DNA from: Pontibacter sp. G13
GTDB taxonomy: Bacteria > Bacteroidota > Bacteroidia > J057
Direction: 5' to 3'
Assembly (NCBI RefSeq): GCF_031851795.1
Contig: NZ_CP134696.1
Span: 6,510,001 to 6,574,000 of the forward strand
Length of the DNA stretch: 64,000 bases
This document shows, in pieces, positions 16,909 through 26,309 of the stretch. The stretch's first letter is position 1, and the number at the start of each line of letters is the position of its first letter. Below the pieces are notes generated by a model. The model did no database searches. It was not told the DNA's origin and saw only the letters and a list, made by a program, of their open reading frames with translations. A program made the translations under genes and the position numbers.

Positions 16909-17922
16909 ATGGCGAATATGAATGGAATCCAGCACCTACTATTTGAGGAGATCAAGCATAAAATCCCCAAGCATGCCTCTTTTGTGGACGAAGTAGCCAC
17001 CGTTTTGGAGGTAAGTCCCGATGGAGTATATCGTAGGAGCCGATCGGAGACCATGCTTCGAGTTGATGAGCTGGTGATGCTCTGTAAGCACTTCGATATT
17101 TCGCTGGACAACCTCATGAAGCGCAGTACGGATGAAGTAGTGCTATTTCAACCATTCGGGCTAAATGCTGCGGAATTGGATTTCAGTGAATACCTCCGGA
17201 CCCTCTTGGGATTATTGCGAGGATTTCAGGAGCGGAAAATTCGGCGTGCCATTTTTTCTGCGAAGGACATCCCCGTATTCCATCTCTTCCAGTTTCCAGA
17301 ACTCGCCCGGTTCAAGATGTTCTTTTGGCGAAAGACCATCTTCAATGATCCGAGCTTTGGTCGGTTTGACCTTTCCCTCGAAGACGAGCATGAAGCCTAC
17401 CTCGTATCGCTCTGTCATCAAGTGGCGGAGAAGTACGCCCAAATTCCCACCACCGAAATATGGAATGACGAGACCGCCATCAGTTTCATCAAACAGATTG
17501 AATATTACTACAAGTCGGGATTCTTCAAGCACAAACGAGATGCCGAACATCTGGTGGACTTGATGGAAGAATACTTCAACCACCTCCGAATGCAGGCAGA
17601 GTACGGATGCAAGTTTTTGGGCAAAACACCCCCCAAGCACGGAGTAGAGAACTTTGAACTGTATTACAACAATCTGATCCTGATCGACAATGTGATTCAC
17701 GTCGAGGAGGAAAATGCCCAACATGCCTTTTTGGTCTACCATTCCATCGAATACCTCCAGACCCAAAACCCCCGATTCGCCTCGCAACTCAAGGATTGGC
17801 TCTTGACATTGACCCGCAAATCCGGCAAAATCTCCGCCTCAAATGAGATTGAACGGAACCAATTCTTTATGAAAATTCTGGATCGGTTGGATGTCCTGCG
17901 GGAATCGTTGGTTCGTGGCTAG
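16909..17922 (+). CDS. Bacteroidota-type helix-turn-helix regulator
   Basis: Protein of 337 aa. Residues about 10-70 form an XRE-like helix-turn-helix: IKHKIPKHASFVDEVATVLEVSPDGVYRRSRSETMLRVDELVMLCKHFDISLD is split here as helix IKHKIP..., turn and recognition part VSPDGVYRRSRS, then LRVDELVMLCKHF. The remaining 260 residues are alpha-helical and charged, with no recognised ligand domain, as in a large group of uncharacterised Bacteroidota regulators. It precedes, by about 150 bases on the same strand, the two-component operon starting at 18078, which it may control; no operator is identified. Confidence 0.7.
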   Translation: MANMNGIQHLLFEEIKHKIPKHASFVDEVATVLEVSPDGVYRRSRSETMLRVDELVMLCKHFDISLDNLMKRSTDEVVLFQPFGLNAAELDFSEYLRTLLGLLRGFQERKIRRAIFSAKDIPVFHLFQFPELARFKMFFWRKTIFNDPSFGRFDLSLEDEHEAYLVSLCHQVAEKYAQIPTTEIWNDETAISFIKQIEYYYKSGFFKHKRDAEHLVDLMEEYFNHLRMQAEYGCKFLGKTPPKHGVENFELYYNNLILIDNVIHVEEENAQHAFLVYHSIEYLQTQNPRFASQLKDWLLTLTRKSGKISASNEIERNQFFMKILDRLDVLRESLVRG

Positions 17923-18077
17923 GTCCTTTCTGCCACGTTGCGTCAAGTTATGCTTGGAGACACTGTGTCCCTATCTGGGATGTTATCCCCTATTTCAATT
18001 GGATTCGGAAGTCCATCTGTTCCTAGCCATATTCAGGATAGGCCATACAACGATGTCTGGCGGATTTTCTCGTGAAG

Positions 18078-19364
18078 ATGGATGCTGCTTCCCTCCAAGA
18101 ATCCTACAACCGGCTCAAGAACTTTATCTACGAATGCCCCATCGGTTTGGCAGATACCACGGTGGATGGCAAGATCATCTCGATCAATGCCACCGGGAGC
18201 CAACTGTTGGTGCCGATTGCCCTTTCCCATGGATTGGATGTGGAGAATATTCTGCAGGTAGTGGCCTTCTTCGATGAAGAACTCGCCGAGGATATCGAAG
18301 ACTTCGAAGGGTCATTTGGGGAAGTATGTGCGAGTAGATATGTCAAGGTCTACATGTCCGGCTTGGAGCATCATCCCGACTATCTGGCATTTTCCGTCAA
18401 ACGAATGGATGCCGATACCTTTATGTTTGCTTTTCGGAATGTGACCCAGGTGGTCGAGCAGGAGGAACAGACTCGGAAAGTGTTGCAAGAGCGAGCCCTT
18501 CAAAGCGGGAAGCTGGAAATGGCCACCAATGTCCTCCACGATATCGGCAATGTCATGACGGCCATCGGCGGGCAGTTGGCTTCCATGAAAAGCCATGAAT
18601 CTTGGGAGGAAATCCTCAACATCAAGCGGCTGATCGGTATGTTCGAGCAGCATCAATCAGGACTGGACGACTTGTTTGGTGCCGGCAAAGGAGGCGCAAT
18701 CTTGCATTTTCTGGGAGCGATTTCCCAATCGCTGGATGAGCGTTATCAGCATTCGGAGCAGGCCATGCAGAAGCTCATCAATCACGCCAGCCACGTTCAG
18801 GACATCCTGAATATCCAAAGAAACTATGTCAAAGGGAGCCAAGGTACGAGCCGAAGCTCCATCAACGTCTCGATCCTGTTGGGGGATGCACTTTCTATGC
18901 AATCCAAAGGGATTGAGAAGCGAGATATCAAGGTGACTCAGCAATTGCCCCTTTCCGTGCCTGTCATCGGGGGGGATCCCACCCAAATGATGCAGGTATT
19001 TGTCAATCTGCTCAAGAATGCTTGCGAAGCGTTCGATGAGCGACTGGACCATGAGCAAAAAGTGCTAGAGGTCCTCGTTACCCACGACAGTGAATCTATC
19101 ACCATTCTGGTCCGGGACAATGCTATTGGGCTGCAGGGAAAAGATCCAAGCTATCTGCTTCAGAAAGGCATATCGACCAAGTCCTTCGGTTCGGGGCTTG
19201 GCTTGCACAATTGCCGAAATATCCTCGAGAATCATGGAGGATCATTGCGGCTGTACGATCGAGAAAAGGAAACTGGGCTAGTGGTGGAGGTGGTACTCCC
19301 CATCAAGCCTGACAAAAACCGGGAGCATGAACATGAAATTCAACACGCGAATCCTGATCATTGA
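18078..19364 (+). CDS. Sensor histidine kinase, soluble, PAS-like input
   Basis: Cytosolic kinase of 428 aa with no membrane segment. N-terminal about 125 residues (CPIGLADTTVDGKIISINATGSQLL) resemble a PAS sensor. The phospho-acceptor His154 lies in NVLHDIGNVMTAIGG, a variant H-box unlike the common HELRTP type. The ATPase domain has N-box NLLKNACEAF, a G1 box reading RDNAIGLQ (DNG changed to DNA) and G2 FGSGLGLHNC. The ATG at 18078 is preferred over GTG at 18072. It overlaps the next gene by 38 bases, so the two are co-translated and probably a signalling pair. Confidence 0.85.
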   Translation: MDAASLQESYNRLKNFIYECPIGLADTTVDGKIISINATGSQLLVPIALSHGLDVENILQVVAFFDEELAEDIEDFEGSFGEVCASRYVKVYMSGLEHHPDYLAFSVKRMDADTFMFAFRNVTQVVEQEEQTRKVLQERALQSGKLEMATNVLHDIGNVMTAIGGQLASMKSHESWEEILNIKRLIGMFEQHQSGLDDLFGAGKGGAILHFLGAISQSLDERYQHSEQAMQKLINHASHVQDILNIQRNYVKGSQGTSRSSINVSILLGDALSMQSKGIEKRDIKVTQQLPLSVPVIGGDPTQMMQVFVNLLKNACEAFDERLDHEQKVLEVLVTHDSESITILVRDNAIGLQGKDPSYLLQKGISTKSFGSGLGLHNCRNILENHGGSLRLYDREKETGLVVEVVLPIKPDKNREHEHEIQHANPDH

Positions 19365-20916
19365 CGACGAGGAAGTAGTACGCGACTCCATCCGTGAGAT
19401 TCTGGCCCCCAACAAGCGCGAGAATGTCCAAATGGCAGCAGCAGCGGCGGCCTTGTTTGATGTGCCCGATCCGGTCGTCAAGCCCGTGGGCAGAAGTTCG
19501 GTCATGCCCTTGTTTCAGATTGATGAAGCTCCCAATGGCCGTGAAGGACTGGAGAAGGTCAAGCAATCTCTGCTGGACGGAGATCCATACGCACTGGTAT
19601 TTTGCGATATGCGAATGCCGGGTTGGAATGGATTGGAAACAGCCATGGAGATTCGCAAGGTTGATCCTCGTCTGGAATGGTACTTCGTAACGGCCTATTC
19701 CGATCAATCCGTGGAGGAAATCATGCAGGCAATCGGAGGAAGTACGGGGTATCTCTGCAAACCATTCGCAGCGGAGGAAATCACCCAGATCGCCACCAAG
19801 TGCATCTACGACTGGAACAAACTCCGGAGTCTCGAACAGGTCATGGACCTCATTTCCAATATCAAGGTGAATCAGGTGCAGCTGTCTTCGCTCCTCGACA
19901 ATATTTTTCACCAGATCTCCGACTTCATCCCCAACCAGTATTCGCTGCTACTGAAAGTGGAAGCCGATGGGAGTTACTATGAAATATCCTCCCTAGGTGC
20001 TCTGTCTGCCGAAATCGACATCAAGCGACTCCTGGATACGATGAACTCAGGACAAGCTTCCTCAGCCGGTCGAGTTGTGGATCAGGTCGAAGATGTGCTG
20101 TGTTGTCCCTTGGAGGAATACCTTGTGGTGGTAGTGCCCGCTGAAGGGCAAGCGGTCAATCAGGAACGGCTCTATTTGCTGAATCTATTCCTGTCGAGTG
20201 CCGCCAGTGCCATTCACAATGCCCAGTTACAGGAGATGCTGGTCAAGTCCGAAAAGATGAATGCCATCGGTCAGGCCATTTCCATGGTGATTCATGACCT
20301 CAAGACCCCCGTCAATCAAATCGACCAAGTCACCGAACTGATCCGAATCGAACAGGCGGAAAATCTTGAGACAGCGGAGATGTTAGACATGATCCATCAA
20401 TCCACCGCAGATGCGATGAATATCATCAATGACTTCCGCGACTTCACCCAGAATGCTGAGATTCAGAAAAGAGATCAGGACCTCCGGCCTTTGTTTGACA
20501 AGATTCGAGATCGACTCAGCCAAAAACCCGCTTACGATTCGGTACAAACTCATTGGAACTTGCAGGAGGAAATTCGTTTGGCATGTGATGGCAGAAAGCT
20601 CGGCAGGGTATTCATCAACCTGATCAACAATGCGGTGGAAGCATTGACCATCTCTGGAAGCGATGAGCCCCAAGTGTGGGTAGATGCCCACTTGTCGGAG
20701 GGGAAATGGACCTTTTCGGTCAAGGATAATGGGCCGGGGATCAAACCAGAGATCGCGGCTACGCTATTTGAGCCTTTCGTAACTGCTGGCAAGCCCAAAG
20801 GAACAGGACTTGGACTGGCCATTGTCAAGCAGATCGTAGAGGTGCATCAAGGAACGGTAGAATTTGAAACGAGCCCCGCAGGAACCTCATTTGTCGTCCA
20901 TATTCCACAACAATGA
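19327..20916 (+). CDS. Receiver-GAF-like-histidine kinase hybrid
   Basis: Protein of 529 aa in the order receiver, linker, GAF-like region, kinase. The receiver starts ILIIDDEE, with phospho-acceptor Asp94 in FCDMRMPGWNG and lysine in YLCKPF near 140. Asp94 instead of the usual position near 54 reflects an insertion of about 40 residues between helix 1 and strand 2, including an alanine run (MAAAAAALF). Residues about 190-300 look like a sensor domain. The kinase has His323 in MVIHDLKTPVNQ, N-box NLINNAVEAL, G1 KDNGPGIKPE and G2 GTGLGLAIV, all intact. It overlaps both neighbours, so it likely takes phosphate from the upstream kinase and signals onward; no DNA-binding output domain is present. 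Confidence 0.88.
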   Translation: MNMKFNTRILIIDDEEVVRDSIREILAPNKRENVQMAAAAAALFDVPDPVVKPVGRSSVMPLFQIDEAPNGREGLEKVKQSLLDGDPYALVFCDMRMPGWNGLETAMEIRKVDPRLEWYFVTAYSDQSVEEIMQAIGGSTGYLCKPFAAEEITQIATKCIYDWNKLRSLEQVMDLISNIKVNQVQLSSLLDNIFHQISDFIPNQYSLLLKVEADGSYYEISSLGALSAEIDIKRLLDTMNSGQASSAGRVVDQVEDVLCCPLEEYLVVVVPAEGQAVNQERLYLLNLFLSSAASAIHNAQLQEMLVKSEKMNAIGQAISMVIHDLKTPVNQIDQVTELIRIEQAENLETAEMLDMIHQSTADAMNIINDFRDFTQNAEIQKRDQDLRPLFDKIRDRLSQKPAYDSVQTHWNLQEEIRLACDGRKLGRVFINLINNAVEALTISGSDEPQVWVDAHLSEGKWTFSVKDNGPGIKPEIAATLFEPFVTAGKPKGTGLGLAIVKQIVEVHQGTVEFETSPAGTSFVVHIPQQ

Positions 20917-22112
20917 GTCTGCTCCTCAATCCCCATACGATAGAGCGCATTTTGCATACGGCCTTGATCTCGACCCTCCCAGATCAAGGCCTTGTCAGCT
21001 TGTTCAAGGCGGATGATTGGAAGCGGGAACCTCTGGGCGAGGAAGGTCCATTTTCCCAAGAATGGATTGCCGCAAGTGCCCAGCGAGTTTCGCAGTTGTT
21101 TGGATTGGGAGAGGTCGGAGGAATCTTGCCCTTGGTAGATATGGAGGATTTCTCGGCATGGCTCAAGCTGCTGGGCGAAACTACGGGACATCATGTCGAA
21201 ACGCTCCGGTTCCCTGTAGTCATGAATGACGGAAGTTCCCGATTGTATGGGCTTCGCGGCGCTTTTCTTCGGCATCAATTGCAGGGACTTTGGGAGCGAA
21301 TGCCCGCGCCTAGCCGCGTTTTTCATTTCCGGCAGGGATTCGATTACCTCAAATGCCTGACAGTGTCTCTGGTGGCCTCAGTCAGCAACGCACAGACCAT
21401 GTTGCTGGATGATTTGCCCTTGCATCGTTTGACCCGGATGGTTTTGCCGACAGACTGGGCTGTGCTTCCCCGGTCGATATTCTGGAAAAATAGCCAGAGA
21501 TGGCATGAATTGGCCGAACAGATCCATCTGGTTGTGCTATCGGGTCCGGAGGAATCTCCCATGATGACGGAGTGGCATCATTCACTTCCTCCCCATACAG
21601 AGCTGTATGGGGACAATCGAATGGGCTTAGTGGGCATTCGTCAGCCATACAAAGAAGGATATCGAATCCCTGCTCATGTCACCCGAGGGCAAGGCGACAA
21701 GGATTTTCAGCATTTGCCGGAAACGGGTGGCCTGCCTTGGGAAGTGGATTCTCCCGATGCCTTGAAGTGGGATCGGCCTGATACCTTCCGCGTTGTAGGG
21801 ACCAAGGAGTCTCTCATTACCGTACATGGGCACGAAGTATATCCCGCTCAATTGGCTCAAAAACTCTTGAAGCACCCAGAGATTCGTGCCTGTCTCATCC
21901 ATGCGGGAGGAGGATTGGACCAGACCGCGCTGATATTTCACTTGGTACCCGAAGAGGTCGAATCAGATGTCCCTGCGGAATGGATGCGGGCTATCCGAAT
22001 GTGGACAGGCCGAAATTTGGCCCCACATGAGCGACCTGCCGAGATTCATGTCCATTTGGCGCCGACTGATGAACCCGGATGGCATGTTTGGGATATCGAC
22101 TGGCAAGAATAG
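20913..22112 (+). CDS. Degenerate adenylate-forming-enzyme-like protein (ANL/MenE-like)
   Basis: Protein of 399 aa, start overlapping the previous stop (ATGA). Parts resemble acyl-CoA/O-succinylbenzoate-CoA ligases: SQEWIAASAQRVSQLFGLG and ILPLVDM followed by a long middle, then TELYGDNRMGLVGI in the place of the YGxTE motif, DTFRVVGTKESLITVHGHEVYP in the place of the hinge (GR.DD.IKV.G..V.P), and LLKHPEIRACLIH. The Ser/Thr/Gly-rich ATP loop that normally precedes the SQEW-like segment is absent and the conserved lysine near the C-terminus is not obvious. I infer an ANL-fold protein that has lost adenylation, or an unusual substrate-binding partner of the kinases. This is pattern recognition, not a search result. 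Confidence 0.5.
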   Translation: MSLLLNPHTIERILHTALISTLPDQGLVSLFKADDWKREPLGEEGPFSQEWIAASAQRVSQLFGLGEVGGILPLVDMEDFSAWLKLLGETTGHHVETLRFPVVMNDGSSRLYGLRGAFLRHQLQGLWERMPAPSRVFHFRQGFDYLKCLTVSLVASVSNAQTMLLDDLPLHRLTRMVLPTDWAVLPRSIFWKNSQRWHELAEQIHLVVLSGPEESPMMTEWHHSLPPHTELYGDNRMGLVGIRQPYKEGYRIPAHVTRGQGDKDFQHLPETGGLPWEVDSPDALKWDRPDTFRVVGTKESLITVHGHEVYPAQLAQKLLKHPEIRACLIHAGGGLDQTALIFHLVPEEVESDVPAEWMRAIRMWTGRNLAPHERPAEIHVHLAPTDEPGWHVWDIDWQE

Positions 22113-22208
22113 GCGTTCTGAGGGGTGAATCTTTCCTGCAGCTAATCAATTATGGATGTTGTAGCTGTTGGAGCTTTGTATTAATTTTCCTAGCAAAATG
22201 CCGATTGA

Positions 22209-23201
22209 ATGAAAGCAGTGATTCCCGTAGCAGGGATTGGGACCAAATTGCGTCCTCACACCCATACCCAACCCAAGCCCCTCATCCCCGTCGCGGGTAA
22301 ACCCATTTTGGGACATATCATCGACAATCTCATCGAAGCTGGAATTACCGAATACATCTTCATCATCGGCTATCTGCGTGAGAAGATCCGAGAATACGTC
22401 CAGACCCATTATGCCGACAAGATCTCCATGGAGTTTGTCGTGCAGGCTCCTCGGAAGGGATTGGCGCATGCCCTGTGGATGGCCAAGGAATATCTGGGAG
22501 AGGATGAAATACTCGTAAATCTCGGGGATACCATTTTCGGGGCAGACACAAGTCGGGTAGTCCAGATGCCCGGATCGGTCCTGTGCGTGCAGGAAGTGGA
22601 CAAGCCTCGGGAGTTTGGCATCGCTCAATTGGGCGAGGATGGCCACGTCATCAAGGTGGTCGAGAAGCCCGAAATCCCCACCTCCAATCTGGCCTTGGTG
22701 GGACTTTACAAAATCGACCAGATGTCGGTGCTGATGGAAGCCCTGACGCAGATGTTCTCCGAAGGACTCTTGGAGGAGCATGACTACTCCCTGACTGAAG
22801 CCCTCATGAGCATGATCAATTTGGGGACCAAGTTTCAGGCTTATCATGTGGAAAGCTGGTATGATTGCGGTAGAAAGGCGCAGCTATTGTTGGCGAATCG
22901 GATTTTGCTCAGCGAATTTCAGGAGGATGAGCTACCCCAATTCGAAAATACGGTCATCATCCCGCCCGTCAAGATCGCCGAAGGATGCCAGATCAAGGAC
23001 TCCATCGTCGGTCCCAATGTGGCGATTGCAGAGCATTCGGTCATCAATCACTCCATCTTGAGCAATTCCATCCTGGGAGCTTATACCCAATTGGAATCCA
23101 TCATCCTGAAGAATTCCGTCATCGGCAACGATACCTCCCTCAAAGGGCGATCCAACAGCATCAACATCGGGGACAATACCGAACTCGACTTTGGTTCGTG
23201 A
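22209..23201 (+). CDS. Sugar-1-phosphate nucleotidyltransferase with left-handed beta-helix
   Basis: Protein of 330 aa. Residues 1-235 are a nucleotidyltransferase domain that activates a sugar 1-phosphate with an NTP: MKAVIPVAGIGTKLRPHT carries the signature loop (Lys in GTKLRP where Arg is commoner) and TQPKPLIPVAGKPIL the catalytic lysine. Residues about 245-330 are hexapeptide repeats of a beta-helix (IKDSIVGPNVAIAEHSVINHSILSNSILGAYTQLESIIL). Similar two-domain enzymes make dTDP-, UDP- or GDP-sugars or N-acetyl sugars; substrate undetermined. It follows the kinase operon by 96 bases. Confidence 0.88.
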   Translation: MKAVIPVAGIGTKLRPHTHTQPKPLIPVAGKPILGHIIDNLIEAGITEYIFIIGYLREKIREYVQTHYADKISMEFVVQAPRKGLAHALWMAKEYLGEDEILVNLGDTIFGADTSRVVQMPGSVLCVQEVDKPREFGIAQLGEDGHVIKVVEKPEIPTSNLALVGLYKIDQMSVLMEALTQMFSEGLLEEHDYSLTEALMSMINLGTKFQAYHVESWYDCGRKAQLLLANRILLSEFQEDELPQFENTVIIPPVKIAEGCQIKDSIVGPNVAIAEHSVINHSILSNSILGAYTQLESIILKNSVIGNDTSLKGRSNSINIGDNTELDFGS

Positions 23202-23217
23202 TTTTGGTGTACCTTTG
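23190..23217 (+). promoter_or_regulatory. Promoter for the DUF952 gene
   Basis: TTTG (23190-23193), 16-base spacer, TACCTTTG (23210-23217) followed by CGG. It overlaps the end of the nucleotidyltransferase gene and lies about 60 bases before the ATG at 23278. Confidence 0.5.
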
Positions 23218-23277
23218 CGGACCTTTTATTGAAGCTGTATCATCCTCATTTGGTGCAGCAGTTAAATTTTTTGTCGA

Positions 23278-23604
23278 ATGGCTCTCATCTACCACCTCGT
23301 TAAGCAAGCCGATTGGCTACATGCCCTAGATTCCGGAACGTATGCCCCCCCGTCTCTCAAAGAGGAAGGATTTATCCATTGTTCCACCAAAGAACAGCTC
23401 ATGGATACCATTGCCCGGCACTATGCCGATGAACGCGAATTGGTGGTACTCGAGCTCTCCGAGAAGGTCGTCAAGCCCATTTTGAAATGGGAAACCAACA
23501 AGCATGGCGAGTTTCCCCACCTGTATGGTAAGCTGCGAATTGACTGGGTGGAGAATACCCGGATCTTATTCAAGGACGGAAAAGGCGAGTGGCACTGGGA
23601 TTGA
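23278..23604 (+). CDS. DUF952 domain protein
   Basis: Small cytosolic protein of 108 aa matching DUF952: IYHLVKQADWLHAL at the start, then GFIHCSTKEQL, LVVLELSEKVV and FPHLYGKLRID. The fold is related to ADP-ribosyl-transferase-like small domains, but no activity is established for the family. Single gene with its own probable promoter; no functional link to neighbours is apparent. Confidence 0.9.
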   Translation: MALIYHLVKQADWLHALDSGTYAPPSLKEEGFIHCSTKEQLMDTIARHYADERELVVLELSEKVVKPILKWETNKHGEFPHLYGKLRIDWVENTRILFKDGKGEWHWD

Positions 23605-23699
23605 TCTGGCCAGCGCAAACAATTTGTCGGAATTGAGGCTTCCTTTTAGGCAAATGCGGCATTGGATGCTGCATGCATGCTTAGTTCGATTGACGATAC

Positions 23700-24530
23700 A
23701 TGGAACGCACTTTCTTGATCCCGACCGATTTTTCGGATGAATCCGATCAGGCTATCCGATATGGGCTTCAATTGGCCCAAGTGTTCGATGCCCGAACCAT
23801 CCTCTGCCATGCCTGCAACTTGGCGATGCCGGCCGACCCGATGGAGGCAGACCACACTGCTGCCACGACCTATCAGTCCCATTTGGATGCCATCCAACTG
23901 AAACTCGATGCCCAAGTGGGGAGAGTTTGGGAAGATGAGGAAGAAGCCCCGCCGCAAACCCTGACCAAGATCGGATTCGCAGCAGATGTGATCCTCCATA
24001 CCTCGGAACAGGCATTCACGGATTTGGTGATATTGGCTAGTCACGGCAAGGAACACGGCCAGGTCCAATGGCTGGGCGGGATTTCCTCTAGAGTGGTACA
24101 AGAGTCTCGCGTCCCGATTTTGATTGTCCCGCCGGGCTGTAAATTTCGGCCTTTCCGATCGGTCGCTTGGGCATTGGAAATGGGGCGGCCCTTTCATGCC
24201 AATCCCATGACCGAGAGATTGCAAGAGGTATTTGAACCCGAATGGCTCATGGTGAATGTCTACGGCGATCAGATGCCTTCCTTGGAGCTCCGTGAGCGAA
24301 TGTCCCATCAGATTTCAGGGCAAATTCCCCAATGGCACTATTCCGAATTCCTCTACCAATCTGACCGCGTGGCAAAAGGCCTCTGGGACTTTGTGCGCGA
24401 ATATGAGGCTGATTTGCTGGTGGTCACTCCCCACAAGCGCTCTTGGTGGCAAAGTTGGTTTCATCCCTCTCAGACCCAAAGATTGGCCCGTTTGGTCACC
24501 TGCCCCATGCTCGTATTGCCTGCCATATAA
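23700..24530 (+). CDS. Universal stress protein, tandem UspA domains
   Basis: Cytosolic protein of 276 aa with two UspA-like domains (about 1-145 and 150-276). The first begins TFLIPTDFSDESDQAIRYGLQLA and ends LVILASHGKEHGQVQWLGGISSRVVQESRVPILIVPP; the glycine spacing of the ATP-binding motif is loose, so nucleotide binding is uncertain. The second ends DLLVVTPHKRSWWQSWFHPSQTQRLARLVTCPMLVLP and is more divergent. Such proteins accumulate in stress and stationary phase. Followed on the same strand by a sodium/solute symporter that has its own -7 box. Confidence 0.87.
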   Translation: MERTFLIPTDFSDESDQAIRYGLQLAQVFDARTILCHACNLAMPADPMEADHTAATTYQSHLDAIQLKLDAQVGRVWEDEEEAPPQTLTKIGFAADVILHTSEQAFTDLVILASHGKEHGQVQWLGGISSRVVQESRVPILIVPPGCKFRPFRSVAWALEMGRPFHANPMTERLQEVFEPEWLMVNVYGDQMPSLELRERMSHQISGQIPQWHYSEFLYQSDRVAKGLWDFVREYEADLLVVTPHKRSWWQSWFHPSQTQRLARLVTCPMLVLPAI

Positions 24531-24550
24531 AGGAATCTCCACGAGGTGTG

Positions 24551-24558
24551 TATATTTG
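24551..24558 (+). promoter_or_regulatory. Candidate -7 box for the symporter at 24609
   Basis: TATATTTG is a full TAnnTTTG match 50 bases before the ATG at 24609; no well-spaced TTG is found upstream. Confidence 0.4.
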
Positions 24559-24608
24559 GCGAAAGATCTGTTTTCTCGAAAAGCAGATATTTCTCCTCAC
24601 ACAACTCC

Positions 24609-26309
24609 ATGCATCAATTAGATTGGTTGATTCTGATCGGTTTTCTGGCCTACACCCTGTGGGACGGGATGCGACCGAAAGGGGGAAAGGCCACATTGTC
24701 CCAGCAATTGCTTGCCGATCGGAGCATGAAAGGCTGGGCGGTGGGACTCTCCGTCATGGCCACTCAGGCTTCCGCGATTACATTCATCGGGACCACGGGA
24801 TTGGCCTTCATGCAGGATATGCGCTTTGTCCAGGTGTATCTGGCGGTACCAGTCGCCATGATTATCCTATCCGTGACGTTGGTTCCCCTGTTTCAGCGGT
24901 CCGGCGTTACGACTGCCTATGAGGCGCTTGAAGGCCGGTTTGGATTGTCCACGCGACTGCTGACCAGCTTCATGTTCCTGTTGAGTCGTGGCGCGTCGCT
25001 TGGGATCACCATTGCGGCACCTGCCTATGTACTGGCGATCATTCTCGGGATCAAGCTCTGGGTGACCATCCTGATCATCGGATTCGTTGCGACCGTCTAC
25101 ACGATGTTTGGGGGGATTGCAGGGGTGATCCGGACTGACATCAAACAGATGATCCTGATGTTGTTTGGGCTAGTCTTCTGTTTTGGCTGGATTTGGTGGA
25201 AATTACCTTCGGAGGTATCCACGATAGATGCACTCAAGCTGGCTGGCGTATCGGGAAAGCTTTCCACCATCGACTTTCATTTCGACCTCCGGGACAAGTA
25301 CAATGTCTGGAGCGGCCTCATTGCGGGAACCTTCCTGATGCTTTCCTATTTTGGCGCAGATCAATCGCAAGTGCAGCGCTACCTGAGTGCCAAAACCCTG
25401 ACGGATGCGCGTTCCTCCCTCATGATGTCCGCGATCTTCAAGGTGCCCATGCAGTTTTTCATTCTTCTGCTGGGAGCGTTGATGTTTGTCTTTTTCATAT
25501 TTGAGGACCGCCCGCTCTTGTTTTGGCCCGATGCTTCGATGGAATCCTCTGAAGTATGGAGTGAGGCCTATGAATCCCTACAGGACAATCGGCGATCCGC
25601 CGCCTACGAATACCTCGAAAATCCAGCTGACGCCGCCGCACGCAATGATTTTCTCTCCTCCAATACACAGATCGACCTCCTTCGGAAACAGGAGCTTCAG
25701 CAGATTAGCCAAGATACCGGCAAGCACCGAGACGACACCAACTATGTATTTCCCTGGTTTATCCTCCATCACCTGCCGATCGGGATGGTAGGTTTGATCA
25801 TTGCCGCGATCATGGCCGCGGCATTGTCCAGCATAGATTCCATGTTGAATTCACTGGCGACCTCCTCGGTCATCGATTGGTACCGGAGACTCCACACCCA
25901 TGAGCGTTCCGATACCCATTACCTGCTCGCTACGAGATGGGCAACGGCTTTGTGGGGGATATTTGCGACGGTGGTGGCGATGGCATTTGGAGAGACTGAG
26001 TCCATCGTGGAGTTGGTGAATATCTTGGGCAGCTATTTCTATGGACCGATTCTGGGAGTATTTGCGCTGCTCTGGATTCCACGTGCCAATCAGAAGGGTG
26101 CGCTGTGGGGCCTGATGGTAGGATTGGGGGCGGTAATTCTGGTAGGAGGGATACACGTCGGTTGCGAATCCGGACAGTTTGCCTTCTTCTGGCCGATGAC
26201 ACACGTGCCTCCCTCCTACGAACCCTATATCCAATATCTGTGGCTCAACCCCATTGGGGTGTTGGTGACGATTGTGGTAGGGGCATTATTCGCGCTCCGT
26301 CGGAAATAG
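24609..26309 (+). CDS. Sodium:solute symporter (SSS family)
   Basis: Inner-membrane transporter of 566 aa with about 13-14 hydrophobic helices, coupling Na+ entry to solute uptake. Family features include SVMATQASAITFIGTTG near the N-terminus (sodium-site helix), LSYFGADQSQVQRYLSAKT, and IAAIMAAALSSIDSMLNSLATSSVIDWYRR. A hydrophilic insertion of about 75 residues (around 300-375, charged, low homology) interrupts the membrane core, as in sugar and iodide-like SSS subgroups. The start MHQLDWLIL at 24609 is chosen; the 21 upstream in-frame residues contain the promoter. Substrate unknown. The 3' end overlaps the convergent thioredoxin gene by 24 bases. Confidence 0.9.
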   Translation: MHQLDWLILIGFLAYTLWDGMRPKGGKATLSQQLLADRSMKGWAVGLSVMATQASAITFIGTTGLAFMQDMRFVQVYLAVPVAMIILSVTLVPLFQRSGVTTAYEALEGRFGLSTRLLTSFMFLLSRGASLGITIAAPAYVLAIILGIKLWVTILIIGFVATVYTMFGGIAGVIRTDIKQMILMLFGLVFCFGWIWWKLPSEVSTIDALKLAGVSGKLSTIDFHFDLRDKYNVWSGLIAGTFLMLSYFGADQSQVQRYLSAKTLTDARSSLMMSAIFKVPMQFFILLLGALMFVFFIFEDRPLLFWPDASMESSEVWSEAYESLQDNRRSAAYEYLENPADAAARNDFLSSNTQIDLLRKQELQQISQDTGKHRDDTNYVFPWFILHHLPIGMVGLIIAAIMAAALSSIDSMLNSLATSSVIDWYRRLHTHERSDTHYLLATRWATALWGIFATVVAMAFGETESIVELVNILGSYFYGPILGVFALLWIPRANQKGALWGLMVGLGAVILVGGIHVGCESGQFAFFWPMTHVPPSYEPYIQYLWLNPIGVLVTIVVGALFALRRK

